DNA from: Planctomycetota bacterium | GTDB lineage: Bacteria; Planctomycetota; UBA1135 | DNA length: 41,876 bases | Assembly: GCA_021776925.1 (NCBI GenBank) | Contig: JAJFFB010000067.1 | Span: 1 to 41,876 of the forward strand | Reading direction: 5' to 3' | In this document: positions 15,734-23,912 of the stretch, piece by piece | How positions within the stretch are numbered: the stretch's first letter is position 1 | Layout: the number at the start of each line of letters is the position of its first letter | Notes under the pieces: model-generated | Seen by the model: the letters and a program-made list of their open reading frames with translations, nothing else | The model's database searches: none | What the model was told of the DNA's origin: nothing | Program-made: the position numbers and the translations under genes

Positions 15734-16000
15734 ATGAAAGCAAACTGGAATCCTGACAAGATCGAATCCCTGGTCGATGACTTGGAGAAAGAATCCTCGC
15801 AGTGGGTTACGCGTGAGAGCATCTTCGCGGCTCTGTTCCTAGGCGTTGGAGGACTGATCTGGATTCTGAGTTCAGGCTCCTGGGGCTCTATCGCCGCGAT
15901 CTTCGGTTTCTATTCGCTGGGATTGTGGGAAGGCATGAGGAATACCCAGAAGGAAGTCCTTCTACGATTGGAAGACAAGTGCGTGGATGTCGAGGTTTAA
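15734..16000 (+). CDS. Small membrane protein
   Basis: This 88-residue frame starts MKANWNPDKIESLVDDLEKE, an acidic amphipathic helix, followed by two hydrophobic segments separated by a short SSGSWGS turn (IFAALFLGVGGLIWILS and IAAIFGFYSLGLWEGM), and ends in an acidic tail (RLEDKCVDVEV). It is a two-helix hairpin with both ends likely cytoplasmic. No family is recognised. The AT-richer codon use sets it apart from its epimerase neighbour. Nothing convincing is seen in the 137 bases after it. Confidence 0.6.
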   Translation: MKANWNPDKIESLVDDLEKESSQWVTRESIFAALFLGVGGLIWILSSGSWGSIAAIFGFYSLGLWEGMRNTQKEVLLRLEDKCVDVEV

Positions 16001-16137
16001 TCGAATTGAGGCACTTGGGTTTTAGCCATCGGATGAGCAAGCAACACTCGGTAGGGTCAGGAGCGGCCTGCTCGACGTCGACATCTTGAGAGGTGGGGGG
16101 GCAGTGATGACGCAAGGGGTCCGCTAAGCTCGCAACC

Positions 16138-17097
16138 ATGCGAGTGGTCATTCCCGGAGGGTCCGGACAGGTCGGGGCCATCCTGGCGCGTGATTTTCAC
16201 CGAAGCGGGCACGAGGTCGTGGTGCTTGCGCGCCAGCCGGCAGCTTCCGAGTGGCGCACTGTGGTCTGGGACGGCGTGGCCCTGGGCGACTGGGTCCAGG
16301 AAATAGATGGGGCGGGCGTGGTGATCAACCTCGCGGGGCGCAACGTCAACTGCCGCTATGGCGCACGCAATCGTGAGCAGATTCTGCAGTCGCGAGTCCA
16401 GACCACCCGCCTGGTGGGAGAAGCCATCGCTGCGGTCGACCGGCCGCCACCGGTGTGGCTGCAGGCAAGCACCGCAACGATCTATGCCCACCGTTTCGAC
16501 GCAGCGAACGACGAGGCTCACGGAATCCCGGGCGGCGACGAAGCGGGAATCCCCGACACGTGGAAATTCAGCGTCGAGGTCGCCAAGGCGTGGGAGCGCG
16601 CCTTCGATCAGGCTGAGATGCCAGGCACGCGCAAGGTTGCGATGCGCTCGGCGATGACGATGAGTCCTGACCGAGGCGGGGTGTTCGACACCCTGTTGAC
16701 CCTGGTCCGGCGCGGCCTCGGCGGACGGGCGGGCAACGGCCAGCAGTACGTTTCCTGGATCCATGACCAGGATTTCATTGCTGCGGTCCGCCACATCCTG
16801 GCCGACGATTCGATCCGCGGCGTGGTCAACCTCGCCGCGCCGCACCCTTTGCCCAACGCCGATTTCATGCGCGCCTTGCGCGCCGCCGCCGGAGTGCGCA
16901 TGGGATTGCCGGCAACCAAATGGATGCTGGAACTCGGCGCAATTTTCATGCGAACTGAAACCGAACTGGTCCTCAAGAGCCGCCGCGTCATCCCCGGAGT
17001 CCTTGCAGCCACCGGCTTCCAATTCACCTTCCCGACCTGGCCCGAAGCCGCCGTCGACCTCTATCGTCGCTGGCAGGCAGGACTCTCGCAAAGTTGA
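16138..17097 (+). CDS. TIGR01777/YfcH-like NAD(P)-binding epimerase
   Basis: This 319-residue protein is an atypical SDR. It begins MRVVIPGGSGQVGAILARDF with the GxxGxxG nucleotide loop, has VVINLAGRNVNCRYGARNRE (the NLAG segment diagnostic of the TIGR01777 group) and WLQASTATIYAH in place of a normal YxxxK motif. YVSWIHDQDFIAAVRHIL is the group's WIH-D motif, and the C-terminal ~45 residues (LELGAIFMRTETELVLKSRR and VIPGVLAATGFQFTFP) match DUF1731. The E. coli homologue YfcH has no established reaction. It probably binds NADP(H) in the cytoplasm. The start directly precedes the first beta strand. Confidence 0.9.
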   Translation: MRVVIPGGSGQVGAILARDFHRSGHEVVVLARQPAASEWRTVVWDGVALGDWVQEIDGAGVVINLAGRNVNCRYGARNREQILQSRVQTTRLVGEAIAAVDRPPPVWLQASTATIYAHRFDAANDEAHGIPGGDEAGIPDTWKFSVEVAKAWERAFDQAEMPGTRKVAMRSAMTMSPDRGGVFDTLLTLVRRGLGGRAGNGQQYVSWIHDQDFIAAVRHILADDSIRGVVNLAAPHPLPNADFMRALRAAAGVRMGLPATKWMLELGAIFMRTETELVLKSRRVIPGVLAATGFQFTFPTWPEAAVDLYRRWQAGLSQS

Positions 17098-17272
17098 AAT
17101 GAACTCGATGAGATTCTGTGAGGTCGACCAATAAAGCTAGTAGGCTTTCCCTGATGCAGATCGGAAGATGGAATTGTTCGGCGGCAACGGAAATGGGTAG
17201 CCTGGATTTCCAGCATCCCACGGACATGGTGCTTCGGCATCCGTGAGTGCTAAATTTCCGTTAAGAAAAACG

Positions 17273-17779
17273 ATGGCTTCATCCATTCCTTTTGTGCGAC
17301 AAAATGCGTGGCCCATGGTGCTGGCAAATGCGGTCATCTTGCTTCTGATCACCGCAGCAGCCAGTGTCATCGGACTGGACTACGCGCTTGCATGGGGGCT
17401 CGCTGGCTACTTTGCGTTGTCGGGTACCCTCAAAAACCTAATTTCTAGAGATCATCGAAAGGGGATTCAACTCATTAAGGAAGAGAGGTTCAGTGAGGCC
17501 ATGCACTGCTTTGAAGATAGTTATTCCTTCTATTCTCGGAATCCCTGGGTGGATAGATTCCGGGCAATAACCACCCTGTCAATCAGTGAAATGTGCTATC
17601 GGGAAATGGCATTGATGAACATTGCTTTCTGTTTGAGCGTGACTGGCGAACAAGAAAAAGCCATCGCTGAATATCAGAGGCTGCTTGGGCAGTTCCCGAA
17701 CAACAAAATGGCCGAGTATTCCTTGCGGGTGCTGAAGCCAAAGGGGGAGATTCCGCAATCCAGTGAACGCGAAGGCTAA
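17273..17779 (+). CDS. TPR-like protein with N-terminal membrane anchor
   Basis: This 168-residue protein starts at the ATG at 17273 (an in-frame GTG at 17243 would add 10 residues). Two membrane segments, WPMVLANAVILLLITAAASV and DYALAWGLAGYFALSGTL, are followed by a basic loop (NLISRDHRKG) and helical pairs that read as tetratricopeptide-like repeats: IKEERFSEAMHCFEDSYSFY, ALMNIAFCLSVTGEQEKAIA and EYQRLLGQFPNNKMAEYSLR. Such proteins act as membrane-bound scaffolds; the partner is unknown. Codon use is AT-richer than in the flanking genes. The 175 bases before it have no gene. Confidence 0.65.
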   Translation: MASSIPFVRQNAWPMVLANAVILLLITAAASVIGLDYALAWGLAGYFALSGTLKNLISRDHRKGIQLIKEERFSEAMHCFEDSYSFYSRNPWVDRFRAITTLSISEMCYREMALMNIAFCLSVTGEQEKAIAEYQRLLGQFPNNKMAEYSLRVLKPKGEIPQSSEREG

Positions 17780-17790
17780 GTTGTCCTCGC

Positions 17791-17810
17791 CGGATGACAA
17801 TCCTCATCCG
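17791..17810. terminator. Short hairpin between the TPR-like gene and the large metalloprotease gene
   Basis: CGGATGA and TCATCCG pair over 7 bases around a 6-base loop, 12 bases after the stop of the TPR-like gene. No T-run follows, so it is a weak terminator candidate. Confidence 0.4.
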
Positions 17811-17855
17811 AACGCAAATACTATGCTCCAGACGTATTAGCGGTATCCTTGGAGA

Positions 17856-20800
17856 ATGGTCCTCCCCCTGATTCTGCTTGCCGCCGCCCTGCAACAAGAT
17901 CCTGTACGGTTGGATGTTCCGGCGGGTTTGCCGGAACAGTTCCAGACCACCCTTGAGCTGAACGGGGACAGGGTCACGCTGAAGTTGCAGCGACGGTCCT
18001 TGCGCTCTGAGGGTTTCATCCTCGAGAACACTGCCGGGCCGATCGAGACCATCCCGCCCTCGCGCACCTACTTCGGTTTCGTCGAGGGTGTGAGCGGCGC
18101 CACGGTCGCCGCCAGTCTGGAGCCGCGCGGGCTGCTCGCCACGATCCTCTTGCCGGATCGCACGCATTGGCGGCTTGCCCCGGTTCCCGCGCTGGGAAAT
18201 GGGTGGCACCAACTGGCTCGCGCCCAGCCTGGCCCAGCGGGTATGTGCGGAGTGGTCGGCGATACCTGGTCTTCGCATTCCCAGACTCCAAGCGGCGGAT
18301 CGACCCTCATTCCGCCTCCTTCGCGAGGAAACCGCTATTCCTCTCCCTATCCATGGGATTGGACCATGCGTAAATCCCGCATCGCCTTCGACGCGACCTA
18401 CGACTATTGGTTGCGCGAGGGCCAGACGGTTGCCGGTGTGACCGCCGGCGTCGAGTACCAACTCGCGGAAAATGACCTCACCTGCTCGCGCGATGCCCTG
18501 GTCTCCTACGAACTGACCGGCATCGTGATCCGCCAGGCGCCGTATTACACCGGAACCACCTCAGGGGCCCTGCTCGGCGAATTCGGCAATGAGTGGGATG
18601 CCAACCAGGGACACATTCCGCGCGAGTCGGCGGTGATGTTGGATGACTATCAAGGCGACGGAATCGCCGGACTGGCCTGGGTCGGAACCCTTGGCGGCGG
18701 CCTGGCCTATGCCGGACTCTATTGGGACCGGGGCTACAGCCCGGGGATCATCGCCCATGAAGTGGGTCACAACTGGGGAGCTGGTCACATCGACTGCTGG
18801 CCGTGGGGGGGGTCGGCAATGTGCGGCTCGTGGCTCCTTTATGGACCGGAGACGACCAACATCATTCAAAGCCGGGCTGCATGGCTCGGCCTAGCCGAGA
18901 TCGCCCCATACGCGGACCCGGTGCGCCCCTACGCCGATCCCGACTGGGTAGCCGGAGACACCCAGTCCGATCTGGACTTCGACGTTCTGGACAACGACTA
19001 CGACGCGAATTTCGAACACATCCACGTCAGTGCAGTGGACCCGGTCTCGGCCGAAGGTGGTTCGGCATTCATCCGTGTCGGTGCCGGGCCTGGTGGGCGC
19101 GACCTGATCCAATACCAACCGGATCGTCTCAGGTTCGGACCCTACACCGACACCTTCTGGTACGCGGCCGCCGATCCTTCCAACCTCGAACATTGGACGC
19201 CGGTTACGGTGAGCGTCCGTGAGCACAACCTGGTCGCGGAATGGAAATTCGAGGAAGAGAAGGGCAACCGCTTTCAGGATAGTTCCGGCAAGGGCAACCT
19301 GGGCATAGCCACGGGGCCCAAGATCTACGCGGAACTCAGTGACCCGAGCATCGTTCTTGAATGCATCAACGATGGCTCGAATCCAAGCAGCAATCTGTGG
19401 GATAACGACGGCAATACTGATTTTTCATCCGCCAACCAGGGCGTGGTGAGCGCCAGTTTTACCCGCGATCCGTCCGACGGAACCTGGCTGGAATTTGATT
19501 TTGGATCGACCACCGCCGTCATGGGTTTCCGTCATCAGGATCGCAAGGATTCAAGCGTCTGGATCAACAAGTCGATCCTGTGGTTCTCCCAGGACAACGT
19601 GTTCGACTCCAACGACACCAAGATTGAAATCCTTCATCACAGCCATGGCAAGTTTGTTGAGTACGGATTCAACGCGGTCCATGCGCGCTACGTGCGCTGG
19701 GAAGTCACTGAGCAGTACAACCCCGCTTCAGGCTCGTATTTCCTGGGCGGTCGGGAGCTTTCCTTCCTATATGACTCGCGCATGGCGGAACTCGAGGCGC
19801 CCAGCGTGTCCCTTTCCTCAAACGCGTTGAGTGGCAATGGCGCTGAGAACCTGGTCGATAACGACAGCAAGTCCGAATTCGTTTCGTCCGGTCAAGGCGT
19901 CGGCAGCGCTCCGCTCACCCGGGATCCTGCGGATGGAACCTGGGCCGAGTTTGATTTCCACGCCATGAGGACCTTCGAGGGCGCCAGCTTCCTTGATCTG
20001 CAATCGATCCGGGCGTGGACTGGGCAGTCGCGTCTCTGGTTCAGCAATACCGCCGACTTCTCGCTCAGCGATGCGAACGTGGTCTGGGATCACGGCAATC
20101 AGGGTTCGACCCAGGTGCTGGACTTCAACCAGATCCAGGCGCGCTATGTGAGGTGGGAAATCAGCAAGAAAGCGCCTTTGACTTTCAATAACAACATGGG
20201 CGGACGAGAGCTCACCCTATATTCCAACCTGGCTCATCGGCAGGGATTCCAGCGCGTTTCGGGTCCTTTTGGAGAGGGTCTTCAGGTGCTGGTCAAACTC
20301 AAGGCGAGCGTGGGCAATGCCAGGGATCTACCCACTGCCCACAATGAACCCTTTTCTGTCAACGTGTTCATCAAGCCTGACTCCGGACTGGATGACGGAG
20401 CGATGATTGCTGGCTTCGGCAGCCCCACCCAGAACTCGGGCCGCTACTTCGAGTTGATCGAGGGCCGCCTGCACTTTGCCGGCTTCGACACCGGCTGGTC
20501 CCCGCCCACCTCCGCGTGGAGCATGCTCACCGCCACTTTTGACGGCACCAGTCTGAAGCTTTTCCGCGACGCAGTCCTGCTTGGAACCTGGAGCACCAGT
20601 TTCCAGGCCACCGCGAATGAAATGCACCTGGCTCCCACCGATTCAGTTTTCTCGAGCGCCCATTACCGCGGGCTGATCGACGAACTGGCGCTGTGGAATT
20701 ACGCTCTCAACGACTCCGAGGTCGCCGGCTTGCTCAGCGGCGGCGCCGCCCACGGACCCGCTCCCTTCGACGGCAGGACAGGGGTCAGCGACGCACCACG

Positions 20801-21779
20801 GCTGAGCTGGATGGCGGCGCGCAACGCGCCTCAGCACGACGTCTATCTGGCCACCGACTTTGATGCCGCGCGAGACGCGACCCCTGGTTCGTCTGAATAC
20901 ATTGGCCGCTACTCCGAGGCTCATGTCGATCTTCAGAATCTGACGGCAAAGACCTGGTACTTCTGGCGCATCGATGAAATTCACAGCAATGGCGACCACG
21001 TTCCGGGGAAGGTGTGGCGATTCAGGACCGAACTCCCTTGGACCACCACCGCCCTGGAGGCCTTTGCCGACGGCAATGACGGCGACCATTTGAACGGGCT
21101 GGGAGGGGGCATTGGGTTTGGTGCGCCCTGGGACGTTCCCGCCGGCAATGGCTATCTGCACCGTGCAGGCAGTCTTGGCGCCTACCCCAGCAACCTGCCA
21201 TTCGTCGAGGCGGGTGGCTATCTCGAGCGCAAGGCGATCGCCAGCCTGCCCATGGAAGGGCAGCGGTTTTTCGACGCCAATGCGATCGACGTCGACCTTG
21301 CCCGGGACGAGAGCTATTACCTCTCCTTCGCCTTGCGGCTCAGCGGTGTGGATAGCGGCATGACCGCGATGTGCGGCCTACGCGATTCGAGGACGGGCGG
21401 CACCCTGCTTGCAGGATCCGAGAGCGGCTCCTGGGCGATCAACGGGGCCGCGGGAACTGCAAGTGCAGGCGTCGTGAGCAAGAGCCGGGCCCAATTCGTG
21501 GTCCTGCGCATCGATGCGAGCGGTCAAAGTGATGACCTGGTGTGGATGAAAATCTACGACAGCGCTCAGGACCTGGTCCACTCAAGCGATACTCTGTTGA
21601 GCGGAATCGGCACCGGGGCCAATCAATGGAATCTGTTGAGTTCCGGCGCTGATTCCAGCGGCAACTTCGACCAGCTCTTCATTCGTGCCGGAGGAAACGG
21701 GTCCTTCTTCTCGACTTCCATCGTGGAAATGGATGAAATCCGCGTCGGCCGCAGCTGGTCGGATGTCACCGGCCTGTGA
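17856..21779 (+). CDS. Very large exported metzincin-type metalloprotease with discoidin-like, LamG and Fn3-like domains
   Basis: This 1307-residue protein begins with a signal peptide (MVLPLILLAAALQ). After a propeptide-like N-terminal domain the reprolysin-like catalytic domain (~170-355) carries HEVGHNWGAGH at residues 301-311, the HExxHxxGxxH zinc site of metzincins. After a beta region (~365-470), WKFEEEKGNRFQDSSGKGN starts a LamG/concanavalin-like domain. This is interrupted by two discoidin (F5/8C)-like repeats, ~495-650 and ~655-795, sharing TRDPSDGTWLEFDF/TRDPADGTWAEFDF, ARYVRWE and GGREL. The LamG domain resumes as GFQRVSGPFGEGLQVLVK to ~970 (LIDELALWNYALNDSE). An Fn3-like domain (KTWYFWRIDEIHSNGDH) and a C-terminal beta domain end it. 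It is probably surface-bound or secreted, with carbohydrate or matrix binding by the accessory domains. Confidence 0.88.
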   Translation: MVLPLILLAAALQQDPVRLDVPAGLPEQFQTTLELNGDRVTLKLQRRSLRSEGFILENTAGPIETIPPSRTYFGFVEGVSGATVAASLEPRGLLATILLPDRTHWRLAPVPALGNGWHQLARAQPGPAGMCGVVGDTWSSHSQTPSGGSTLIPPPSRGNRYSSPYPWDWTMRKSRIAFDATYDYWLREGQTVAGVTAGVEYQLAENDLTCSRDALVSYELTGIVIRQAPYYTGTTSGALLGEFGNEWDANQGHIPRESAVMLDDYQGDGIAGLAWVGTLGGGLAYAGLYWDRGYSPGIIAHEVGHNWGAGHIDCWPWGGSAMCGSWLLYGPETTNIIQSRAAWLGLAEIAPYADPVRPYADPDWVAGDTQSDLDFDVLDNDYDANFEHIHVSAVDPVSAEGGSAFIRVGAGPGGRDLIQYQPDRLRFGPYTDTFWYAAADPSNLEHWTPVTVSVREHNLVAEWKFEEEKGNRFQDSSGKGNLGIATGPKIYAELSDPSIVLECINDGSNPSSNLWDNDGNTDFSSANQGVVSASFTRDPSDGTWLEFDFGSTTAVMGFRHQDRKDSSVWINKSILWFSQDNVFDSNDTKIEILHHSHGKFVEYGFNAVHARYVRWEVTEQYNPASGSYFLGGRELSFLYDSRMAELEAPSVSLSSNALSGNGAENLVDNDSKSEFVSSGQGVGSAPLTRDPADGTWAEFDFHAMRTFEGASFLDLQSIRAWTGQSRLWFSNTADFSLSDANVVWDHGNQGSTQVLDFNQIQARYVRWEISKKAPLTFNNNMGGRELTLYSNLAHRQGFQRVSGPFGEGLQVLVKLKASVGNARDLPTAHNEPFSVNVFIKPDSGLDDGAMIAGFGSPTQNSGRYFELIEGRLHFAGFDTGWSPPTSAWSMLTATFDGTSLKLFRDAVLLGTWSTSFQATANEMHLAPTDSVFSSAHYRGLIDELALWNYALNDSEVAGLLSGGAAHGPAPFDGRTGVSDAPRLSWMAARNAPQHDVYLATDFDAARDATPGSSEYIGRYSEAHVDLQNLTAKTWYFWRIDEIHSNGDHVPGKVWRFRTELPWTTTALEAFADGNDGDHLNGLGGGIGFGAPWDVPAGNGYLHRAGSLGAYPSNLPFVEAGGYLERKAIASLPMEGQRFFDANAIDVDLARDESYYLSFALRLSGVDSGMTAMCGLRDSRTGGTLLAGSESGSWAINGAAGTASAGVVSKSRAQFVVLRIDASGQSDDLVWMKIYDSAQDLVHSSDTLLSGIGTGANQWNLLSSGADSSGNFDQLFIRAGGNGSFFSTSIVEMDEIRVGRSWSDVTGL

Positions 21780-21868
21780 ACCAATGGCTTTTTGGGGAAC
21801 GAAAGCACCAACAGTTTGAATCAATAGGGGCAGCTAGCAAGAAATCCAGGCTTCACCAAACACGAGTC

Positions 21869-22207
21869 ATGAGATGCATCGTTGTTCATCCTCATCGAAG
21901 TTTGTACCCGGATCCCATTCGTCTTGAGACGGGCGACGTGGTCTCTCTGGGCCGCCGTGACGAGCAGTATCCGGACTGGATCTGGGTCGTCAGCCCAACT
22001 GGAAAGGAGGGATGGGCACCCGAGTCTCTGATTCGTAGGGACTCCGCGGAATCAGGGGTGGTTACCTGTGCCTATACCGCCAGGGAGTTGGACACTCAGG
22101 TCGGTGAGCTGCTGATCTGCCGAGATGAACAGGCTGGCTGGCTCTGGGCTGAGAACGAAAAATGCGAGTCCGGCTGGGTCCCCAAGGAAACGCTGAGGGC
22201 TACCTAA
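21869..22207 (+). CDS. SH3-domain protein
   Basis: This 112-residue protein has two SH3-like beta barrels in tandem. The first is MRCIVVHPHRSLYPDPIRLE through GWAPESLIRR, with the DPIRLETGD and PDWIWVVSPTGKEGWAPESL motifs; the second is TARELDTQVGELLICRDEQA through GWLWAENEKCESGWVPKETL. It lacks a signal peptide and membrane segment, so it is probably cytoplasmic. The ATG at 21869 is used because the frame before it (to 21776) has no domain. The partner is unknown. Its last 4 bases overlap the end of the convergent isomerase-like gene. Confidence 0.75.
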   Translation: MRCIVVHPHRSLYPDPIRLETGDVVSLGRRDEQYPDWIWVVSPTGKEGWAPESLIRRDSAESGVVTCAYTARELDTQVGELLICRDEQAGWLWAENEKCESGWVPKETLRAT

Positions 22208-23097
22208 GAAGTCGTGCAAGCAAGGTGCGGCCATTCTTCCTCGATGCCGAGTTCCTTGAGCGTGGCGCGGAGCCAGCGCAACGATTTTTCGATCATCGGA
22301 CCGCCTTGCCCTTCGCACTCCATGCTCAACACGCCGTCGAAACCTCGGTCGCGCAGTTTGGTCAGGCACGCCTTGATGTTGTCGGCGTTGACTCCGTCAC
22401 CGATCGCGCACTGGCTGATGGCGATTCCGGTGTCCTTGCCACGCATCGCCTTGGCCATGGATTCGCTGACGTCTTTGACGTGGACGTGGGAGATCTTGTC
22501 GAGGAAGCGGTCGCAGAACTCGACCGGATCCCGCCCGGCGATGTAGGTGTTGCCGGTATCGAAGTTCATGCGCAGCTTGGGCGAGTCCGTGAAGGCGAGC
22601 ATGCGTTCCACCATCTCCGGATTGGTGGTGAAGTAGCCATGGACCTCGATGGTGATGGTGATGTCGTAGCGTTCCGCTGTTGCAACGATCTCTCGATAGG
22701 ACCGGCCCATGTGCTCCATCGCCTGCTCCTCGCTGAGGCCCTCGGGCTTGCTCAGCCCGTCGGTGGTGGCGATGTGATCGCAGCCGGCGAGTTTGGCCCA
22801 CGGGATGGCCTTGAGAACGTAGGGCAATCCATGGGAAGGCCCACAACGACCGCTCAACGGATAGGCCGCGTCGATCTGGCTGAATCGAACGCCGAAACCC
22901 GCCATCTTCTCGCGCAGCCGGACCGGGTCTTCGTAAAGAGCGACGTGAGGAAAGTAGCCCAGACCATGGATCCAGGATACTCCATCGATCACGCCGGGCT
23001 CGATGTAATGGACGTCATGGGCCTGCGCCCAGGCCAGGGCCTTTTCGAAACTAAAGGCCGCCGAGTTGAAGGCGTCGGTGTGGAATCCGATTTTCAT
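22204..23097 (-). CDS. Sugar-phosphate isomerase/epimerase-like TIM-barrel protein
   Basis: This 297-residue protein belongs to the xylose isomerase-like TIM-barrel (AP endonuclease 2 family) enzymes. The start at 23097 follows a good ribosome-binding site (GGAGACGAGTAC) and begins MKIGFHTDAFNSAAFSFEKA; the open frame extends 53 residues upstream without support. Barrel and metal segments are HDVHYIEPGV, VRFSQIDAAYPLSG, ITIEVHGYFTTNPEM (Glu of the metal site), LRMNFDTGNTYIAG (Asp), KISHVHVKDV (His) and GFDGVLSMECEGQG (Glu). This set is standard for metal-dependent isomerases/epimerases of the family. The sugar is unknown. It is convergent with the SH3 gene. Confidence 0.9.
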   Translation of the reverse strand: MKIGFHTDAFNSAAFSFEKALAWAQAHDVHYIEPGVIDGVSWIHGLGYFPHVALYEDPVRLREKMAGFGVRFSQIDAAYPLSGRCGPSHGLPYVLKAIPWAKLAGCDHIATTDGLSKPEGLSEEQAMEHMGRSYREIVATAERYDITITIEVHGYFTTNPEMVERMLAFTDSPKLRMNFDTGNTYIAGRDPVEFCDRFLDKISHVHVKDVSESMAKAMRGKDTGIAISQCAIGDGVNADNIKACLTKLRDRGFDGVLSMECEGQGGPMIEKSLRWLRATLKELGIEEEWPHLACTTS

Positions 23098-23236
23098 GTA
23101 CTCGTCTCCAATGCTTCCGTACTGAGGATTGCGGAACAACAAGTGGCTGCCCGGATAGCGTACCAATCGGTATGGAATATGCAATGGGCCGGTTTTTCCG
23201 TGGCAACCCTTGAACTCACCTGATTGAACCCACCTG

Positions 23237-23630
23237 ATGATCCGTTGCATACCCAAGGGGCTCTTCTCCTGGACCTTCCACCTGGAGGGAGAGGGGCATC
23301 ACGCTTCGATGGCCTTTGATTGGCTGAAGGAAGAGGGCGACATCGCCGCAGACGGTGCCCCGATGGAGGTGCGCAAGAGTGGCGCATTCAGCGGCCATCG
23401 AAATCAGGAGCCCGATGGGACTGTTGAGCCTGAGTCCAGAGGCCGCCATCAGGCGCTGCTTCAAGATTGAGCACGAAGGCCGGCTTCTCGCCATGATCAC
23501 ACCAGATCACCTTTTCACCCGTCGTTCCAAGATCGACATCCGAAGCCCAGAATTCGACTTTCCAACGATCGCGTTCGCCTTTTGGCTGGTCGCGCTGTCC
23601 TGGCGCCGCACGCAACGACACAACTCATGA
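23237..23630 (+). pseudogene. Conserved hypothetical protein, frameshifted
   Basis: Two frames join into one small protein. The first, from ATG 23237, gives CIPKGLFSWTFHLEGEGHHA and AFDWLKEEGDIAADGAPMEV up to about 23395. The second gives EIRSPMGLLSLSPEAAIRRC, FKIEHEGRLLAMITPDHLFT, RRSKIDI and the hydrophobic tail FPTIAFAFWLVALSWRR. The layout is a beta-rich protein with a C-terminal membrane-active segment. A +1 insertion or a 2-base loss near 23398 (the CAT-CGAA junction) would restore one frame; total length then divides by three. No function is known. Confidence 0.55.
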
Positions 23631-23912
23631 TCAAGGTGACTTTCGCGATGGCCTTGGGATCGACTTTGGCCGGGTGTGCGACGCCGGAGGCACGCCGGAG
23701 GCCGAAGTGTTCCCGTTCGAGCACCACGAGGTCATTAGCTGACCGAAGCAAACAGGCGCTGGGTGCGGCGGAATGGCGTAAAAAACCGATAAACCACTCG
23801 TTTTTTCGGCTGTCGGCATTATCGAATACAGGATGCCCCATGCCTTGTGTTCGTGGTGACCCTATGGACACACCGGCCTGTGGCTTGAAGCCACTACATC
23901 CATCGATACGAC
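23631..23912. other. Stretch without a confident gene
   Basis: About 280 bases between the frameshifted gene and ppdK. A frame from ATG 23627 looks like a lipoprotein start (TFAMALGSTLAGCATPEA) but then runs basic and overlaps ppdK; a different frame ends in AEVFPFEHHEVIS at a TGA. Neither is strong. The ppdK promoter probably lies here, but no clear box was seen. Confidence 0.4.
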
